Part shown: positions 8,672 through 15,047 of the stretch, piece after piece
How the letters are laid out: the number at the start of each line of letters is the position of its first letter
Position numbering within the stretch: the first letter of the stretch is position 1
DNA from: SB21 sp964535295
GTDB taxonomy: Bacteria > CLD3 > SB21
Length of the DNA stretch: 17,015 nucleotides
Assembly (NCBI GenBank): GCA_964535295.1
Contig: CAZHUW010000058.1
Span: 1 to 17,015 of the forward strand
Direction of reading: 5' to 3'
Notes under the pieces: model-generated
What the model saw: only the letters and a program-made list of their open reading frames with translations
What the model was told of the DNA's origin: nothing
Database searches by the model: none
Position numbers and translations under genes: made by a program

Positions 8672-8881
8672 CTATTCTTGCGAGAGTGAATCAGTTTCTT
8701 TTTTGGTTTTCTTGAGCGGAATTACCACGGTTGAGATCGCCCATCCTACGGCGGCGCCGTAGGTGCTGCTGATATAAGGGTTACTCTGGATCATACAACT
8801 TCCGTTATAACATCCGATAAAATAGTAATAGGCAAATCCTGCAGCAACTCCCAGGGATATAATTAATATTCTTTTTTTCAT
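8672..8881 (-). CDS. DUF6132-family small membrane protein
   Basis: This is a 69-residue protein with GAGGA before the ATG. After a hydrophobic helix (about 5-22) it carries GCYNGSCMIQSNPYISSTYG at 23-42, then a second helix (AAVGWAISTVVIP) and a charged tail. The G-C-x-x-G-x-C and S-N-P pattern is characteristic of DUF6132. The two cysteines are suited to a thiol or metal role at the membrane surface; this is inference. Its ATG overlaps the stop of the preceding 28-codon ORF in an ATGA, which suggests coupled translation. The gene belongs to the minus-strand redox cluster. Confidence 0.83.
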   Translation of the reverse strand: MKKRILIISLGVAAGFAYYYFIGCYNGSCMIQSNPYISSTYGAAVGWAISTVVIPLKKTKKETDSLSQE

Positions 8882-8964
8882 TTTAATTCCTCAGCGGGCT
8901 CGTTGTTTTCGTTCTTTTTCTTTTCATTTTCGGGCTTGTTCGGCACGGAACAAGATGGATTCAT
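8878..8964 (-). CDS. 28-residue charged hypothetical peptide
   Basis: The ATG directly follows the TGA of the previous small ORF, and the ORF ends in an ATGA overlap with the DUF6132 start. It has a single Cys (MNPSCSVP), then a run of Lys, Asn and Glu, and ends PAEELK. There is no hydrophobic segment. It has no Shine-Dalgarno of its own, so if it is translated it probably depends on coupling. It could be a real small protein, a coupling leader whose in-frame GAGGA serves DUF6132, or leftover coding sequence. I do not recognise the family. Confidence 0.4.
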   Translation of the reverse strand: MNPSCSVPNKPENEKKKNENNEPAEELK

Positions 8965-9051
8965 TCAAGTTGGCACGCCCAGTTTTGGCAGAACGTAGTA
9001 CATCAGTACAAAATATCCCGCCAAAAAGACCAGCATTTTCCATTCGCTCAT
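8965..9051 (-). CDS. 28-residue single-helix membrane peptide
   Basis: The ORF starts MSEWKMLVFLAGYFVLMYY and ends LPKLGVPT, followed by TGA. Residues about 5-20 form one transmembrane helix. The pattern W-K-M-L-V-F, then a helix ending in Y-Y-x-L-P, recalls the first helix of PF03773 (DUF318-type) permeases, which occur in thioredoxin/DUF6132 clusters; this is from memory and unconfirmed. It may therefore be a genuine micro-membrane protein or the remaining N-terminus of a deleted permease. The Shine-Dalgarno is weak. It lies 20 bases after the stop of the upstream small membrane gene. Confidence 0.5.
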   Translation of the reverse strand: MSEWKMLVFLAGYFVLMYYVLPKLGVPT

Positions 9052-9071
9052 TTTCTTGTTTCTTTGAAATG

Positions 9072-9305
9072 TTAAGTCGTTTTGTCCGGATCGTTATTTT
9101 TTTTCAGGTTTCCAATCAGAACTATGATCAGCCAGATCCAGGGAAATCCATGTAAAACCAGATCGAACCAGTCGATGAATTCGTGGATCGTACCGCGGCT
9201 CAGAGCCACTAGTTGCTTCCAAATATGCGGTTCAGGCCAAAAGGGAGCGAGGCCGAGAGTTAGCGTTGCCAGCAAAGGATAGATCCAGTTCTTTTTGAAA
9301 TGCAT
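9072..9305 (-). CDS. Small two-helix membrane protein (often named RND transporter)
   Basis: This is a 77-residue protein with GGAG five bases before the ATG. It has a hydrophobic helix at about 7-21 (IYPLLATLTLGLAPFWPEPH), a middle amphipathic part (IHEFIDWFDLVLHG) and a second helix at about 55-66, then a charged tail. The L-G-L-A-P-F-x-P-E-P-H and D-x-F-D-L-x-L-H-G blocks match a conserved small family that databases often label RND transporter, although it is far too short to be one. Its role is unknown. It sits between DUF302 and the two tiny ORFs in the redox cluster. Confidence 0.78.
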   Translation of the reverse strand: MHFKKNWIYPLLATLTLGLAPFWPEPHIWKQLVALSRGTIHEFIDWFDLVLHGFPWIWLIIVLIGNLKKNNDPDKTT

Positions 9306-9316
9306 GGGAACTCCGA

Positions 9317-9703
9317 TTATAATGCAGTGTAAACGCGATGAAGTTTATGGTACACGTCATCGGCGATCGGTTCGAGTTTAGGATTATCCACCAGCTTAGC
9401 CATCAGCCTGGGATCGAAAAATCCTACAACGGTTTTTTTCTGCTCGTTCTCGTAAACGATCACGTTGCAAGGCAGGAGCAGCCCGAGATCCACTTCAGCT
9501 GTGAGAGCTTTATGAGCGAGCGGCGGATTGCAGGCACCGAGGATAATGTATTTTTTGAAATCGACATCCAGTTTCTTTTTCATCGTATCTTTGACATCGA
9601 TCGAGGTCAAAACCCCGAAGCCTTCTTTTTTTAATTCTTCGGTGACTTTTTCAATGGCCGCTTCATATGAATAACCGACTGTTTTTGAAAAACCGTAGTC
9701 CAT
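9317..9703 (-). CDS. DUF302 domain protein
   Basis: This 128-residue protein is the typical length for a single DUF302 domain. It opens with the Y/F-G-F-S-K family start (MDYGFSKTVGYSYEAAIEKV), then EGFGVLTSIDV at 27-37. It carries the diagnostic GACNPPLAHKAL at 56-67 and LLLPCNVIVYE at 75-85, with two cysteines (C58, C79). AAGGGA precedes the ATG. It is probably cytosolic, since no signal peptide or helix is seen. DUF302 proteins are commonly found beside thioredoxins, OsmC proteins and sulfur or heavy-metal genes; the biochemical function is not established. Confidence 0.9.
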   Translation of the reverse strand: MDYGFSKTVGYSYEAAIEKVTEELKKEGFGVLTSIDVKDTMKKKLDVDFKKYIILGACNPPLAHKALTAEVDLGLLLPCNVIVYENEQKKTVVGFFDPRLMAKLVDNPKLEPIADDVYHKLHRVYTAL

Positions 9704-9715
9704 TTTGTTCCCTTA

Positions 9716-10117
9716 TTATATTTGATTGATATGATAAGAATACGTGATATGCACGGCAGGTTTTAGCATGGCGCCGATCGAACAGTAGGTATCATAACTG
9801 AGCTTGATCGCTTTTTCTACGGAATGCGGGTCAAGGTTCTTTCCTGTAAAATGATAGTCGAGATGGATCTTGGTGAAACGCTTGGGGTGATCCGCTGCGC
9901 GTTCACCCGTCACCTTGGTATCAAAAGCGGTGAGCTCCTGCCGCATTTTCTTCAGCATGTTGACAATGTCTATCCCGCTGCAACCGGCCAGGCTCATCAG
10001 TTGAATTTCCATCGGCGTGGGGGCTCCGTTTTTCACATCATCCATATCAACGGGAGTTTTATTTTCAGCAAATCCTTTAAAATGTTTATCTGAGATCCAT
10101 TGAACTTTCGTTTCCAT
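9716..10117 (-). CDS. OsmC-family protein (YhfA-like)
   Basis: This is a 133-residue protein with AGAGGA before the ATG, starting 9 bases after the thioredoxin stop. The two conserved OsmC/Ohr cysteines are visible: C46 in LAGCSGID and C112 in TYCSIGAML. The PTPMEIQLMSLAGCSGIDIV block is closer to the YhfA-like branch than to classical Ohr. Family members reduce organic hydroperoxides or persulfides through the Cys pair, usually using a dithiol reductant. The upstream thioredoxin is a plausible reductant here. The substrate cannot be told from sequence. Confidence 0.9.
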   Translation of the reverse strand: METKVQWISDKHFKGFAENKTPVDMDDVKNGAPTPMEIQLMSLAGCSGIDIVNMLKKMRQELTAFDTKVTGERAADHPKRFTKIHLDYHFTGKNLDPHSVEKAIKLSYDTYCSIGAMLKPAVHITYSYHINQI

Positions 10118-10126
10118 CGCATCCTC

Positions 10127-10471
10127 TTACACGTTTGCATTTTCAGTTAGTTGAGATAAGCTCTTTTCCACCTCTTGTTTCAGCATCGGATAGGGCATGG
10201 CGCCGGAAAATCGTGAGACCGCCTTTCCTTTGTAGAACATCATGAACGTCGGAATACTCTGTATGCCGTATTGAGCGGCTATCGCGGGTTTTTCATCCAC
10301 ATTGATCTTGATCACCAGTAAACGATCGTTCAATTCATTCGCCAGTTGTTTGACCGACGGCGCAACCGTGCGGCAAGGCCCGCACCACTCCGCCCAGAAA
10401 TCTACAAATACGGGTACGGGATTGTTCCGGATCAATTCGTCAAAAGATTTTGGTAAGAAATTGCTCATCAT
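10127..10471 (-). CDS. Thioredoxin
   Basis: This is a 114-residue single-domain thioredoxin with no signal peptide, so cytosolic. The active site WCGPC is at residues 29-33 (DFWAEWCGPCRTVAP). The cis-proline is P74 in QSIPTFMMF, and the KINVDEKPAIAAQYGI block is typical. The gene starts with two adjacent ATGs (10471 and 10468) and neither has a clear Shine-Dalgarno. The proposed transcription start is only about 9 bases upstream, so the leader is very short. It is the first gene of the redox cluster and probably supplies electrons to the OsmC-like and other thiol proteins. A separate housekeeping thioredoxin elsewhere is likely. Confidence 0.93.
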   Translation of the reverse strand: MMSNFLPKSFDELIRNNPVPVFVDFWAEWCGPCRTVAPSVKQLANELNDRLLVIKINVDEKPAIAAQYGIQSIPTFMMFYKGKAVSRFSGAMPYPMLKQEVEKSLSQLTENANV

Positions 10472-10486
10472 TTTATCTGATTAATG

Positions 10487-10514
10487 ATTATAAAGTTATA
10501 TAGCAATATAACAA
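10487..10514 (-). promoter_or_regulatory. Promoter of the thioredoxin cluster
   Basis: On the minus strand TTGTTA (10509-10514) and a perfect TATAAT (10487-10492) are spaced by 16 bases. A start near 10480 leaves only about 9 bases before the first thioredoxin ATG. The spacer and part of the -35 are occupied by the palindrome at 10495-10512. Confidence 0.5.
10495..10512. promoter_or_regulatory. Perfect 7-4-7 palindrome, probable operator
   Basis: GTTATAT AGCA ATATAAC is an exact inverted repeat. It lies between the -10 and -35 elements and overlaps the -35, the expected place for a repressor of the ArsR or MarR kind. AT-rich palindromes of this sort are common for ArsR-family sensors of sulfur species or metals. 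No regulator of that family is encoded in the window, so the binding protein is unknown. Confidence 0.5.
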
Positions 10515-10690
10515 ATTCACTTATAATTTATTCCCGTTAATTGTACAGGCTGTCAAATATATAAAATAGTATTAAACCGATAAAGAACAATCAACGGCGT
10601 GCGATGAGATTAATAAATCTTAATGTGTCTGAACTTGCAAAAGGATCCGTTTCGATTTAAGTTAATGCAATAATTATTTGCGAAGGATTT

Positions 10691-11377
10691 ATGCGACTAC
10701 TGTTGATCGAAGATGACAAGAAGGTAGCCGCCTTCATTGTCAAAGGCCTGACGGAATCGGGTTATGTCGTCGACGTTCGCCATGACGGGCGATCCGGTCT
10801 TGAGGCGACACAAGAGGAATCCTACGATCTGATCATTCTCGATTGGATGCTCCCGGGCATCGACGGCATCACGGTCTGTAAAAAGATAAGGGAATTCTCA
10901 AAAAATATTCCTATCCTTTTCCTTACCGCGAAAGAAACGCCATCCGACAAAGTGAAGGGCTTGGATGCCGGGGCGGATGATTTTCTGTCAAAGCCGTTCG
11001 CGTTCATGGAATTACTCGCGCGGATACGCGCCCTGCTGCGGCGGGGGACACGCACCTTGGACAAGCTTTTTATTGACGATCTTGAGATCAATGTCAACGA
11101 ACGTAAAGTAGTGCGCGGCGGGAAAACGATCGAATTATCCAACAAGGAATTTGCCATCTTGGAATATATGGTGCGCAACAAGAACCGTCTGATCAACCGC
11201 GCCACTCTGACGGAACACGTCTGGAACATCGATTTCGACCGCGGAACCAACTTAATTGACGTTTATATCAATTATCTCCGCAAAAAACTGGACGTCGGAA
11301 GCCGGAAGCAGCTTATCCACACCGTTCGCGGCGCCGGATACGTCCTCAAAGAAGAGACACATGAGCCTGAGTCTTAA
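10691..11377 (+). CDS. OmpR/PhoB-type response regulator
   Basis: This is a 228-residue protein with GAAGGA before the ATG. Receiver domain at about 1-115: acidic pair D8/D9, phosphoacceptor D51 (IILDWMLPG), T79 and K101 (SKPF). Winged-helix DNA-binding domain at about 125-220, with LSNKEFAILEYMV, NLIDVYINYLRKKL and TVRGAGYVLK. All catalytic residues are present. The gene overlaps its kinase by 17 bases. The regulator is closest in style to the CusR/CopR/QseB branch, but the signal cannot be deduced. It is divergent from the thioredoxin cluster across a 219-base spacer, so it may control that cluster; this is inference. Confidence 0.95.
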   Translation: MRLLLIEDDKKVAAFIVKGLTESGYVVDVRHDGRSGLEATQEESYDLIILDWMLPGIDGITVCKKIREFSKNIPILFLTAKETPSDKVKGLDAGADDFLSKPFAFMELLARIRALLRRGTRTLDKLFIDDLEINVNERKVVRGGKTIELSNKEFAILEYMVRNKNRLINRATLTEHVWNIDFDRGTNLIDVYINYLRKKLDVGSRKQLIHTVRGAGYVLKEETHEPES

Positions 11378-12788
11378 AACCAAATTCATCATCGTTTTTG
11401 TCGTTCTGGGGCTATTCATGTCCGCCGTGACGGCCTTCGTATTTTACCTTTCATTCAACAAGCTGATCCGCGAGAAAATGCAGTCGGATCTGACAAATGA
11501 ATCCCAGGAGTTTGCCGATTTTGTCCGCTATGAGAACGGCAGGATCGCAGTCGAACTGAGCAAAGAATGGCAGGAACTTGAACATATGAAAAACACCGAA
11601 TATTCCAGATATATCATCGTCACAGACACAAATTTCCATACGCTGCATAAATCGGAGAATTTAGGTGAACTTGAATTTCAAAACTTTTTTCAATTCCGGT
11701 CAACCGTCGTCGTTGAGTCCTTTGATATCGAAATGGATTCGGTCAAGTATTTTTGTGTGGTTTATCCGATCCGTAAAAGTGAACGTATTATCGGTTATGT
11801 GCTTGCAGCGGAAAACTATCAGCGTACGAATTATTTTATCGAATTGTTTGAACGCACGATACTGTTCTCGTTATTTGTTCTCATACTCATCAGCCTTGCG
11901 GTCGCCGTTTTTTTTGCCAACCGCGTAACCAAGCCGCTTTTGGAAATTCAGCATGTCGCGGGCGGGATCGATCTGTTGTCGCCGGGAAAACGCATTGAAT
12001 TACGCGATACGGAAAAAGAGATTGAAAATTTGAGTAATTCGCTCAACCGGCTTTTTGACCGCTTGGAAAAATCCTTCAGCCAGATCAATGAGTTTTCGTC
12101 CAATGTGTCGCATGAATTGCGGACGCCCCTAACGATCCTGCGCGGGAATATCGAAGTTGGGCTTTCCAAAGACCGGACAACGGAAGAATACGTTGAGATC
12201 CTTTCCGAACTTCTGGAGGAGACTATTCATATCATCCGTATTGTCGACGATCTTCTTCTGCTTGCCCGCGCCGATGCGCATGCCTTGAGGATCCAGAAAG
12301 AAAAGATCGGGTTAAAAGGGTTTTGCGACGAGTACTCCAAAGACTGGGAAATGATATGCGCCCTTCGAAAACAACCCTTGCGTTGCGATCACAAATCAGA
12401 CTTCGTATTGGAAGCCGATAAGAATCTGCTGTATCAACTCATACTGAACCTGGTTTCCAATGCCTCGAAATTTACAGCGGGCCCCGATCCTATCGACCTG
12501 TCGGTCAAAAAAGTTCTTGCAGAAAACGAAAAAAAATATTATGCAGAGATAACGGTTACCGATCGCGGTATCGGGATTTCAGAAGAGGATCAGGAGAAGG
12601 TCTTTGACCGGTTTTACCGGGCCGATAAAGACCGTTCGCGTGAGACGGGCGGAACGGGGCTCGGTCTTTCGATCTGCAAAATGATCGTTGACCTGCATGA
12701 AGGCACCATTTCACTCAAAAGCAAACCGGGTAAAGGAACAACCGTAACGGTCAGGATCCCTGCAACAAATAACGGCGAATTGCGTTAG
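11361..12788 (+). CDS. Two-component sensor histidine kinase
   Basis: This is a 475-residue protein. The frame is open from an ATG at 11256, but that lies deep inside the regulator gene. The ATG at 11361 begins a good first helix and gives the usual 17-base overlap. Order: helix 1 (about 8-31), a periplasmic sensing segment (32-165) with no recognised fold, helix 2 (about 166-187), HAMP (about 188-240), HisKA with H251 in NVSHELRTPLTIL, and HATPase with N363/N367, DRGIGIS (401-407) and GTGLGLS (431-437). It is an inner-membrane kinase that should phosphorylate D51 of the preceding regulator. The layout is that of CusS-like kinases; a metal or envelope-redox signal is possible but unproven. 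Confidence 0.94.
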   Translation: MSLSLKTKFIIVFVVLGLFMSAVTAFVFYLSFNKLIREKMQSDLTNESQEFADFVRYENGRIAVELSKEWQELEHMKNTEYSRYIIVTDTNFHTLHKSENLGELEFQNFFQFRSTVVVESFDIEMDSVKYFCVVYPIRKSERIIGYVLAAENYQRTNYFIELFERTILFSLFVLILISLAVAVFFANRVTKPLLEIQHVAGGIDLLSPGKRIELRDTEKEIENLSNSLNRLFDRLEKSFSQINEFSSNVSHELRTPLTILRGNIEVGLSKDRTTEEYVEILSELLEETIHIIRIVDDLLLLARADAHALRIQKEKIGLKGFCDEYSKDWEMICALRKQPLRCDHKSDFVLEADKNLLYQLILNLVSNASKFTAGPDPIDLSVKKVLAENEKKYYAEITVTDRGIGISEEDQEKVFDRFYRADKDRSRETGGTGLGLSICKMIVDLHEGTISLKSKPGKGTTVTVRIPATNNGELR

Positions 12789-12828
12789 TCTAGTTCAGAC
12801 AAACCACTTTACATTATTTCAAAATCCT

Positions 12829-13824
12829 ATGAGCCGAAAATTAACTGCCGGTTTTGGTGCAGTGATTACCTTTACCGTTATCTGTGTAGGCTGGATACTT
12901 TTACCCGATCTCCGGCAGACCCCTGAGATCGAGCCGCCGGTAAAAAAACGCTGGGCTGATTCGGTTTCTATTCCGGAGTTCATGACCAAGCCTCTGACCG
13001 GTTCCGGCCTGAAACTTCACAGAGTATTGGACGATAACGCCTATTACACTCGCCATTATATCACTTACATGAGCGGCGGCCTCAGGATCTCCGGCATTAT
13101 GAACGTGCCCAAGGGGCGCGGGCCCTTCCCGGTACTGATATTAAATCACGGATACATCGATCCTAAAGTCTATACGAACGGCCGCGGATTGAAAAGAGAG
13201 CAGGATTATCTGGCAAAAAAAGGTTATGTCGTCATACATTCCGATTACCGTAATCATGCTCAATCTGATAAAGACACAACAAATCAAACCCGTTTTCGTC
13301 TCGGTTATGTAGAGGACGTGATCAATGCGGTTAACGCGGTCAAGACTTCCGGTCTGTCATTTGTTGACACATCGCGGATCGGCATGTTGGGCCATTCGAT
13401 GGGCGGAGGTATTTGTTTGAACGTAATGGTCACACATCCGGATCTGGTCAAAGCGTTCGTTTTGTTCGGAACGGTGAGCGCCGATGTGCGGGATAATTTT
13501 TACCGCTGGGATGCCCGCTGGCCGTGGTATAGCGAAAAAATATTCAACCTCTACGGAAGCCCTCAGGAGAATCCGGCCTTTTGGGATAATATATCCCCAA
13601 TGACCTTTCTCAACCGGATCACATCGCCGGTGATGATCCACCATGCGACCACCGATGAATCCTGTCCCGTAGAATGGGCGCGTAAATTAAATGATTCATT
13701 GAAGGTCCGCCGCAAAGATGTTGTATATCACGAATATCCGAACGAGTTGCATGAATTCATCGATGCTTGGCCGCTGGTGATGGAGCGCACGACCGCATTT
13801 TTTGATGCGCATGTAAAAAAATAA
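12829..13824 (+). CDS. Alpha/beta hydrolase with N-terminal membrane anchor or signal peptide
   Basis: This is a 331-residue protein. Residues about 5-25 are hydrophobic (signal peptide or anchor), so the enzyme probably faces the periplasm. The catalytic triad is visible: Ser190 in GHSMGG, Asp276 in HHATTDESCP and His308 in ELHEF. The oxyanion region is LILNHGYI at 103-110. The fold resembles prolyl-oligopeptidase/dienelactone-hydrolase-type esterases and acyl-peptidases. The substrate is not evident. It starts 40 bases after the kinase stop with no Shine-Dalgarno and no terminator between, so it may belong to the same transcript as the two-component genes. Confidence 0.88.
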   Translation: MSRKLTAGFGAVITFTVICVGWILLPDLRQTPEIEPPVKKRWADSVSIPEFMTKPLTGSGLKLHRVLDDNAYYTRHYITYMSGGLRISGIMNVPKGRGPFPVLILNHGYIDPKVYTNGRGLKREQDYLAKKGYVVIHSDYRNHAQSDKDTTNQTRFRLGYVEDVINAVNAVKTSGLSFVDTSRIGMLGHSMGGGICLNVMVTHPDLVKAFVLFGTVSADVRDNFYRWDARWPWYSEKIFNLYGSPQENPAFWDNISPMTFLNRITSPVMIHHATTDESCPVEWARKLNDSLKVRRKDVVYHEYPNELHEFIDAWPLVMERTTAFFDAHVKK

Positions 13825-13873
13825 TGCGCCTGTCGCCATTCCAATGTGCACAAAAATAATTTTAAAAAAAATA

Positions 13874-13903
13874 TTGGTACCATTCCGTAAAAATGCTTAT
13901 ATT
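13874..13903 (+). promoter_or_regulatory. Possible promoter for the rho gene
   Basis: TTGGTA (13874-13879) and TATATT (13898-13903) are separated by 18 bases, within the 122-base gap before rho. A start near 13910 would give a leader of about 37 bases. The match is moderate. Confidence 0.33.
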
Positions 13904-13946
13904 CATACACCTTAATTCACATCTCTCATTAACCCCTCTATATTAA

Positions 13947-15047
13947 ATGTCTCATCCGATCAGCGGGATGCTCGAAATTGATCCGAAAGGCTTCGGATTC
14001 ATCCGGGACGTGTCCCTTACTATTAAAAACAGCACCAACGACGTCTACGTTCCTCCGGCCTTGATACAAAAAAACCGGTTGCGGGCGGGTGTCTTCATCA
14101 AAGGCCACTCCAAACCAAGCGATAAAGGCAATGTCCAGCTTGCAACGATCGACACCGTTAATGACCTGACACCCGAAGAATGGGAAAAGATCCCGGATTT
14201 CTCCGTTCTTCAGCCGATCCAGCCTAATGAATGGATACGTCTGGAAGGCAAAGACAGTTCACGCTCGATGCGTATTGTCGATCTTTTTTGTCCGATCGGA
14301 AAAGGCCAGCGGGCATTGATCGTTGCGCCGCCTAAAGCCGGGAAGACGCGCCTCATGCAGGATATGGCCCATGCGATCAGCGTCAATCATCCCGAGATCG
14401 AACTCATGGTCCTGCTCATCGACGAACGCCCGGAAGAAGTGACCGATATGGAACGCACGATCAAAGGCGAAGTGTTCGCCAGTTCCAGCGACAGCCAGGG
14501 CGGCCAGCATATGCGCCTGGCACAGTTGGTTACTGAATACGCCAAGCGAAAAGTCGAGACCGGCAAGAACGTCGTTCTTCTGCTGGATTCGCTCACGCGT
14601 CTGGGCCGTGTATTCAATGTCCACCAGCGGGGCAGCGGACGCACCATGTCCGGCGGCGTAGATATCCGCGCGTTGGAAATTCCGAAACGTATTTTCGGCG
14701 CAGCGCGTAATGCGGAAGACGGCGGATCGCTTACGATCATTGCTACGGCGCTGATCGAGACCAACTCGCGCATGGACGAACTGATCTTCCAGGAATTCAA
14801 AGGTACCGGCAATATGGAACTCGTGCTGAGCCGTGAATTGGCGGATCTGCGTATTTTTCCGGCGATCGATCTTAATGCTTCCGGAACGAGGAACGAGGAG
14901 CTCTTATTCGGTCCGGCAACAGAAAAACATTATGCGCTCCGGCGTTCGCTGGCTAAGATGATGCCTAAGGAATCCATGAGCAGCGCGCTGGACCTGATCC
15001 GGCAATACCCGACGAATGATCAGATCCTCGCCAGATTTAAATCCTAA
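13947..15047 (+). CDS. rho: Transcription termination factor Rho, short form
   Basis: This 366-residue protein is shorter than the usual 400 or more: it begins directly with the RNA-binding cold-shock-like domain and lacks the N-terminal helical Rho_N part. The RNP-like motif is GFGFIRD at 15-21, with NDVYVPP at 31-37. The ATPase core is complete: Walker A APPKAGKT at 127-134, LIDERPEEVT at 157-166, Walker B LLLDSLTRL at 211-219, SGGVDIRALE at 235-244, and FKGTGNMEL at 284-292. A segment at 180-193 (SSDSQGGQHMRLAQ) differs from the DEPASRHVQVAE found in common Rho. It is a ring ATPase that terminates transcription. It may be the only Rho or a second, divergent copy. No Shine-Dalgarno precedes the ATG. 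The methyltransferase-like gene overlaps its end. Confidence 0.93.
   Translation: MSHPISGMLEIDPKGFGFIRDVSLTIKNSTNDVYVPPALIQKNRLRAGVFIKGHSKPSDKGNVQLATIDTVNDLTPEEWEKIPDFSVLQPIQPNEWIRLEGKDSSRSMRIVDLFCPIGKGQRALIVAPPKAGKTRLMQDMAHAISVNHPEIELMVLLIDERPEEVTDMERTIKGEVFASSSDSQGGQHMRLAQLVTEYAKRKVETGKNVVLLLDSLTRLGRVFNVHQRGSGRTMSGGVDIRALEIPKRIFGAARNAEDGGSLTIIATALIETNSRMDELIFQEFKGTGNMELVLSRELADLRIFPAIDLNASGTRNEELLFGPATEKHYALRRSLAKMMPKESMSSALDLIRQYPTNDQILARFKS

Noticed and set aside
8955..9282. Two overlapping 66-codon plus-strand frames
   Set aside because: They run against the minus-strand small-gene cluster, lack start signals, and overlap better-supported genes.
10822..11250. 142-codon antisense frame
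   Set aside because: It is Ser/Arg-rich and opposite the intact response regulator, typical of an antisense shadow.
11256..11360. Upstream extension of the histidine kinase
   Set aside because: It lies wholly within the response-regulator coding sequence. The ATG at 11361 starts directly at the first membrane helix.
13825..13873. Possible terminator after the hydrolase
   Set aside because: There is a TGTGCACA palindrome and an A/T-rich stretch, but no stable stem followed by a T-run.
14387..14812. 141-codon antisense frame
   Set aside because: It is opposite the highly conserved ATPase core of Rho; the codon constraint comes from rho.
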